A stretch of 13,198 nucleotides of DNA from Jimgerdemannia flammicorona (lineage: Eukaryota > Mucoromycota > Endogonomycetes > Endogonales > Endogonaceae), in contig RBNI01004967.1 of NCBI GenBank assembly GCA_003990745.1, positions 1 through 13,198 of the forward strand, written 5' to 3'. Below, one piece after another: positions 7,813 through 13,198 of this stretch. The notes beneath the pieces were generated by a model, which was not told the origin of the DNA, searched no databases, and saw nothing but the letters and a program-made list of their open reading frames with translations. The position numbers and the translations under genes are program-made. Within the stretch, counting starts at the first letter, position 1, and the number at the start of each line of letters is the position of its first letter.

Positions 7813-10800
7813 ATATCAATAAGAGTCAGGTTCCTCAATATACATAGACTAACTCAGGATAAGTTCAATATACTCAGTTAGTTGATTGGTTCCTCATCAT
7901 TCTTTTCATTTGTGAAATATAGTACATTCTACTGCATCTCTCTCTACTCATTCATATGTCTTCTCTGCTGTTGTTGTATAGGATTATAAGTTATCTAAAT
8001 AGTGGGCTTATGGTCCTTGTATCAAACTGCATTATATCTCTTATTTCTGAGTCCTCCACCAATCCCTTCCATATCTAGCTCATGTTACAGGGCCTAGTAT
8101 TGGTTGAAGTTATACCTCCTCCTCTCTTCCTATTGGTAATTTTCATAATCTTATATCTGGGTAAGTCTCTCTTGATCAGTGACATTAATATACACTTCAG
8201 TATTTGTTTTGGTAATATCATCTCTGGTCTTCAAGATCAGATGGATGTTGTCAATACTTCTAGTATGATATAGTTATTGAACCATCTAATCCTGGTGACT
8301 GGATCCATATATATTAATCATATATTTACCACTACATCCCTCTATACATCTCTCTCCTGCTCTACTCTCTCTGTCTTTACAGATTACTCTTCTCTTCTTA
8401 CCATCTCCTTCTCCTTCTCCCTCTCACTAGTTGCTGCCTTGGCTAGTATCTGTTATTTCTCTGTAAAGTATCTGACTGACTCAGTCATTCAAGTCCCTCT
8501 TTGGAAATCTTTGGATATCATTTGTGATACTATTGTCTGGTCCATTTATTTCATTTAGGACCACATCTCTGGCTTTTGCTCTGTGGAAGATCATCAGGAG
8601 TTTGTGAATTTTCTTAACTCTCTCTTGACCTCTGGTCTATAGTTCATCTGTGAGAATATTCTGGACTTATATAATGCTAGAGAAATTAGAGCAGTACTGC
8701 TCTCATGGCAGAATCTTCTTTACAGTACATCTTTGGTCTCTGATACTATTTATGGTTTTAAGCAAGTATACTATTCTACTCCCCCAGCAATCTCACTTCT
8801 CTGCTATCTTGATATTTAATAATGTGATTTCTTATTTTACCACTATCTTTGGCCAGCTGAATGTTTTACACTGCCTCAATGACTCTGAGGATATCTTCTC
8901 TCTTGGCATGGGGGCCCTTGGACTGCAATCTTGATTTGACCAATCTGTGGTTTAGAGGGCCATCCATAGCTACCTCCTTATAAAGGCCTGTAGGACTGAC
9001 TCCTTATATATCTGGATTCTTTAGATGATAGTGGGTAAGAAGAATACTCCTTATAGCCTGCCAAAAGCCTTATCCTTCTTCTTTCAGTTGTATATAGTAT
9101 AAGGACTCACTCTTTGCTACTGGAATACTACTATTATTTTCCCAATTCCTAAGAAGGAGAAGTCTCATAAAATTGATAGTTTTCACTCTATTGCTCTTAC
9201 TGAAATATTTCACTAACTCTTTGAGTACTGTTTAGAAGGATGCATCAAGAGCTGAAGTAGCCTGACAGTAATGTCATACTGCCAAAATGGCTTCTGAACC
9301 TACTTCTTATCCCTTTCTCATGTCTTGCTCTTATATAAGATATAGACTAAGGAATAGGGCTGCCATGTCTTTTTGGACCTCTGGCAGATATATGATTGAG
9401 TCTCTCTCAGGCTGATTCTTTCCTGCCTTGAGATATGAGGAGGCAATATAGCCCTCCTAAGCATCATATAGTCTATTCAATCACTATTCCTATCAGGTAG
9501 TTATTAATGGCCTTATTACTCCTTTGGTTCTCACTGAGCATAGACTCTTTCAAGACTCCCTTCTCTCTCCTTGGCTTTTCAATGTTTTTATTAATTCTCT
9601 AACAAATTTCTTTGATAAATAATTCAAGGAGTATGACTCTTCTCAGCCTTTTCTTTGCTGATGATATTGCCCTCACCCCTCATACTATTACTAAGAAATA
9701 GAGGATAGTTGATTTCTGCAAAGACTGACTTATGGAAAATGATATAGAGCTCAACTACAAGAAGTGTGATTATATCAGCCCCATTGATTGTGCTGTACTG
9801 ATTGGGAGTGAGCTATGCCTATGACTCATCTCTTATATGTATATATCTAGGTATACTATATACTAATAAAGGATTTGACTTTGTTGATATTGAATTACAG
9901 AATATAGCTAAAGTGGAATGAACTCCTGAGTTCTGCTATACTCAAAATACTCTCTGGTCACTAATGGTCAAGTTGGTCATCATATAAACATTCATCAGGT
10001 CTTAGCTGAAATATAATCTTTTACTCCTCCATACTTCCTATCTAGCTACTACTATGGGACTTCAGGTATTAAAGTGTCCTGAGAAGATTTTTGATAATAC
10101 TCTCACTTAGATAGTTGAGTTCTCTAACTGGCCCTTACTTAGCAGTTTTATTCTTGGCCTTTCTTCCTTTCTTTATTATACATTGGACCTTTGCTGCATA
10201 TTTCAAGCCCATTTGGATTGGTGTGGTAAGTCTGATAACAACCTTATTAGTTCCCTTAGTGAGTACTTTGTCACATATCTTCCAGGTCTATTATTGATAA
10301 GTATTAGTATTGGACCTCTTGGCTTAACTTCTTAGACTAATACTGAGACCTCTGTCTCTAGATCCACAAGACTTACTTACTTTGTCTATTCCTTTAGTTG
10401 TTTCTTTGAGACTAGCTGCTGCAGGAATAGGCTTTATCCTCTCAGACATTAGTTCAGTATATATTGTCTTATAGTTATAGGGAGCTGACCATGTCCTCTC
10501 CTTCTTCTCCCAGCTTATACATTTGATACTTACCTAGTATTATAACTACTTTGACCAGCTCTGCCCCTGCTCCTATAGAGATCAGTTCTACTGAGATCAT
10601 CTCTGTAGGTATGGTCTTCTTAATAATTCATATTCGACCTTCTGAGGTAATTCTGATCATGATAATCTCAACTAGTTCACTGCTGAAGAGTGGCAGAAAG
10701 AACTTCACATTTATCCTCTTTATGCTATTCATGAGACAGCCTATTATACTATTGATACTATATACAATTCTGGTAGCTATCTTGTAGTTAAGTTCTGCCT

Positions 10801-10830
10801 AACCAAAATTACAAAGATACTTAAGTAATT
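7786..10830 (+). pseudogene. LINE ORF2 (endonuclease-reverse transcriptase), copy 1, decayed
   Basis: From the pLTR C ATG the frame reads MAPAGLSSS then IRVRFLNIHRLTQDKFNILS (TAG at 7879 where copy 2 has TGG). Endonuclease motifs: LLISDINIHF (about 8169-8198, the GDxNxH box), INHIF (about 8313, family IDHI with Asp to Asn) and TDYSSLL (about 8379, family DH box with Tyr). A TAG at 8271 again matches TGG in copy 2. RT motifs: FPIPKKE and SFHSIALTE (9121-9210), VFLDLWQIYD (motif A Asp 9376), LFQDSLLSPWLFNVFIN (9545-9595) and LFFADDIALT (catalytic FADD, 9648-9677). The frame shifts between 7880 and 8080, between 9440 and 9491, and between 9600 and 9648. A possible Cys-rich tail (DQLCPCSYRDQFY.DHLC) lies at about 10553. 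It would nick target DNA and reverse transcribe LINE RNA; this copy cannot. Confidence 0.82.
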
Positions 10831-11289
10831 GAGCAATTGCATTTTCTTTCTTTTTTTCTCTCCTCTCATTTGTCTGATTGATTCTTTTTATTGTTGAGAG
10901 TGGATTGAATTATTTATTTCATATTAGTTATTTGGTATTCAGTTGTTAATTCTTATTTCTGTCATTGATACCAAGTGTTTATATATTTTATCTTAGTCTC
11001 CTTTATCTTGCTTGCATTTTATTTTCTTTACAGTTATGTCAAAATAGTTTATCCAGCCTATCTTCTTAGATAGTCACTTCTTTGGCCTTATTGTTCTTCT
11101 TAGCTAGTTGTTTACTTTACTGGCCTCTTTTTACTTTTTACATTATGACTGTAATATATTTGGCTGCTTTAAAAAGTAGTCAAAAATGTCTCAATAGCTT
11201 TGACTATTTTTTCTTTTTTCATCTTTGGTGGCTTTGCCATTTGTTGTACTGATATATCTTATCTATTCTGTAATGAATAAATTATTACT
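7813..11289 (+). mobile_element. LINE (non-LTR retrotransposon) copy 1, without ORF1
   Basis: An endonuclease followed by an RT with an FADD box and a 3' untranslated region identify an APE-type LINE. The left end is the start of ORF2, joined directly to pLTR C. The ORF1 seen in copy 2 is absent. The right end is placed after AATAAA (11276-11281), because copy 2's ORF1 region follows soon after; this limit is approximate. The clade (Tad-like, I-like or other) cannot be fixed by eye. Confidence 0.75.
10831..11289 (+). other. LINE 3' untranslated region, T-rich
   Basis: There is no open frame or motif here. The stretch is T-rich with many TTCTTT and TTATTT runs and ends near TGTAATGAATAAATTATT, which contains AATAAA at 11276-11281. 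Its position after ORF2 and before the ORF1 of the next copy makes a 3' UTR the simplest reading. No long poly(A) tail remains. Confidence 0.5.
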
Positions 11290-11429
11290 TAAGCCTAACT
11301 CTATTCACTATTAAGAAGATTTCTATTAAGGATAAGATCCAGATATACTCTGAGCTAGAAGGGCTATTACTACAGCTACCTCTTTATATATAACTTGTAA
11401 GCCAATCTCTTATTTATCATCAATTGAGA

Positions 11430-11950
11430 AGGGCACTAGGCTGTCATATGTTTATATTAATGGGTTTGCTCATTTGAAGATCAGATAGATTTAGAAGAAC
11501 TTATATAATATCTATATAATATTATTGAAGATTCTCAATATATTATATATCTCAGTATCAACTATCAAATTTCTTTGGCATACTAATTATGTTATAATAT
11601 TTAATAATATTTATATTCTTAGTGCTCTTAGTCTAAGACTCTGTACTTCTCAAAATGACAATATTACAAAGTCTGTGAAGACATAGGTTCTCTAATTCTT
11701 CTATACTTAGATATAGTAATTAGCTGGCAATATTACTGCAAAGTGGCTAGAAGTATAGAACTTCTATAAGACATACATATATTATAGAACTAAGCCTTAC
11801 CCTCCCCTCCTTTGTCTCCTTATTAGCTAGCCCCACTTTGAAGATAAGAGAAGATATAATAGCTATAATAGATAAGGTGATGATGAATCTTGATGTAGAT
11901 ACTTCTACTTTAAGTATCTCCCTAATTATTAATATTAATATATCTAGTCT
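11430..11950 (+). pseudogene. LINE ORF1 (gag-like RNA-binding protein), decayed
   Basis: Readable pieces in order are INGFAHLKIR (about 11458), a helical NLYNIYIILLKILNILYI segment, FLWHTNYVIIFNN, LRLCTSQNDNITKSV, LAGNITAKWLEV and YYRTKPYPPLLC (11780-11815). Then come PHFEDKRRYNSYNR and a stop. This order of an RNA-recognition-like helix/strand region followed by a P-rich C..C...HFEDK tail resembles fungal LINE ORF1 proteins ending in zinc knuckles; the knuckle Cys residues are mostly lost. It lies directly upstream of ORF2 in copy 2. Stops TAG and TAA interrupt it repeatedly. The identification rests on motif order and location, not on a search. Confidence 0.55.
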
Positions 11951-12977
11951 CTAATAAAATCAGGTTCCTCAATATATATAATCTAACTCAAGACAAGTTC
12001 AATATACTAAGTTGGTTAATTGATCCTACTCTTAATATTCTTTTTATTTATAAAATATAGTACATTCTACTATATCTCTCTCTGCTCATTTATATACACT
12101 CTCTACCTTCATTATATAGGATCATAGACCACCAGAATGGTGATCTCATAGTCCTTGAATCAAATTAATTCATACTCTTATTTCTGAGTTCTCTACTTAT
12201 CTCTTCCATATCTACTCATATTCTAGAATCTGGTATTGATCAGAGCATATATCCCCCCCTTTCTTCCTATTAGTGATTTCTGTGATCTTATATCTAGTCC
12301 CTTTTCAGATAAGATACTTTTGATCAATAACATCAATATACACTTTGATATTCACTTTAGTGATATCATCTCTGGTCTCTGGGATCAGATGAATATCATC
12401 AATACTTCTCAGATAATATGGTTATTGAACTATATAATCTTAGTAACTGTATCTATATGTATTGATCATATATTTGCTACTATATCTCTCTATATATATA
12501 TCTCTTGTTCTGCTCCTCCTATCTCTACTGACTATCCTTCTCTTCTCACTATCTCCTTCTTCTTCTCTCTCTTACTGTTTACTGTCTTGGCTAGTATCTA
12601 CTATTTCTCTGTAAATTGTCTAACTAATCCTATTGTTTAAGCTTATCTTCAGAAATCTTCAGATATTGTTTATAATACTATCATCTAGTTCATTTATTCT
12701 GTTCTGGACCACATCTCTGGCTTTTGCTCTATAGAAGATTGCTAGGGGTTTGTAAATTTGCTTAACTCTCTTTTGACCTCTGGTCTATAGTCCATATGTA
12801 AGGATATTTTGGGTTCATATGATATTAGAAAAATTAGTGTAGTGTCACTCCTGTAGTAGGATCTTCTTTACAGTACATTTTTGGTCTCTGATATTATTTA
12901 TAGTTTCAAGCAAGTATTTGCTCTATCTCCTGCTTTCTCCTCTAATCTTACTCCTCTGCTATCTCAGTATCCAATAG
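11951..12977 (+). pseudogene. LINE ORF2 endonuclease part, copy 2, decayed and truncated
   Basis: It begins IRFLNIYNLTQDKFNILSWL (from about 11959), then shifts frame. The main open piece (12236-12640) holds NINIHFDIHF (family GDxNxH; Gly-Asp here is Asn-Asn), then SGLWDQM, and ICIDHIF at residues 74-80, the conserved IDH box intact. STDYPSLL at 97-104 follows (Tyr where the family has His). Downstream it reads VEDC-like linker sequence and LLYSTFLVSDIIY up to about 12950. It retains Trp codons where copy 1 has TAG, which is useful for judging mutation direction. RT domain absent. Confidence 0.78.
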
Positions 12978-12982
12978 TGCTC

Positions 12983-13075
12983 CGAACAAGTCAATCTGGA
13001 TGGGATTCAGATGGATTCGAATCCCATCCGGATCAACTCGGATTGGATTCGAATCCCATCCGGATGGATTCGAAT
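12983..13075. repeat. CpG-rich direct repeat and palindrome
   Basis: A perfect 21-bp direct repeat lies at 13013-13033 and 13045-13065. An imperfect 29-bp palindrome lies at 13047-13075, containing TTCGAA, TCCGGA and TTCGAA; removing one base would make it perfect. Seven CpG dinucleotides fall within 90 bp here, against about one in the first 3 kb of the window. No coding frame is supported; the open frame over it is a run-on from the LINE. Confidence 0.8.
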
Positions 13076-13086
13076 CAACCATTGTT

Positions 13087-13198
13087 TTGATTTCCAAATT
13101 GGACAATTAAATGTTTACATCAATAACTCGATGAATAATTATCCAAATTTGATGATCTTAGTGTCATTTGAAAGCCCTTAATAAGGCCTTTCTAATTA
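13087..13198. repeat. dispersed repeat (copy 2), right window edge
   Basis: It begins TGATTTCCAAATTGGACAAT and includes CAATAACTCGATGAATAATT, similar to 3317-3352. It continues with CATTTGAAAGCCCTTAATAA and runs off the window. It has no open frame. Two partial copies in 13 kb make it a repeat family of unknown class. Confidence 0.55.

Larger units (their letters stand above)
11290..12977 (+). mobile_element. LINE copy 2, same family, 3'-truncated
   Basis: From 11961 to about 12977 it is collinear with 7827 to about 8815 of copy 1 (starting AGGTTCCTCAATATA and ending in CTCTGCTATCT). It extends further 5' and includes ORF1. It breaks off within the linker before the RT domain, at a junction with a CpG-rich repeat. 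The missing 3' end is unusual, because LINEs normally lose their 5' end; later recombination or insertion is likely. Confidence 0.75.

Noticed and set aside
3340..7825. Target-site duplication around the PLE
   Set aside because: Flanks ...TTTAATAGT and TATCAATAAG.. do not match convincingly.
12881..13090. 69-aa plus-strand ORF ending in a Ser/Asp/Asn-rich tail
   Set aside because: It is a LINE linker fragment running into the CpG-rich repeat; the tail only translates that repeat.

Overview
The window looks like a transposon graveyard from a large, AT-rich, CpG-depleted eukaryotic genome. The CpG loss points to long-term cytosine methylation and deamination. A filamentous fungus is my best guess, because fungal-type hAT, Penelope-like and LINE elements lie together and I see no host gene. 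The taxon is inferred, not shown. I see no bacterial genes, tRNA, rRNA, CRISPR array or intact host gene.

Layout. Positions 1-53 are a poly-T tract. About 163-2326 (+) is a decayed hAT transposase carrying two internal tandem-repeat expansions (about 613-815 and 2037-2120). 2410-2619 (-) is a small unrecognised open frame, and 2693-3168 (+) is an unrecognised decayed open stretch. 3287-3352 is a short dispersed repeat that recurs at the right edge (about 13087-13198).

3353-7812 is a Penelope-like element (PLE) transcribed leftward. Its reverse transcriptase (RT) pseudogene shows the LPKVHK, GDF.SFYT, GIAMGTN..PTLANL and YI(D/N)D signatures. It is flanked by two direct copies of a pseudo-LTR (pLTR; 3353-3851 and 6996-7494). 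A third, inverted copy (7481-7812) abuts the second and makes a 332/153/332 bp foldback. No GIY-YIG endonuclease is visible.

7813 to about 11289 (+) is a LINE with an apurinic-type endonuclease, an RT with an FADD box and a 3' UTR. Its endonuclease reading frame starts in frame with the ATG carried by the inverted PLE pLTR. About 11290-12977 (+) is a second, 3'-truncated copy of the same LINE that keeps a gag-like ORF1 and the endonuclease. 12983-13075 is a small CpG-rich palindromic repeat inside an otherwise CpG-poor window.

All transposon genes are broken, mostly by C-to-T / G-to-A type stop codons. No protein here is expected to work. The most interesting structures are the PLE with direct and inverted pLTRs, the PLE-leader/LINE fusion, and the repeat expansions inside the hAT gene.
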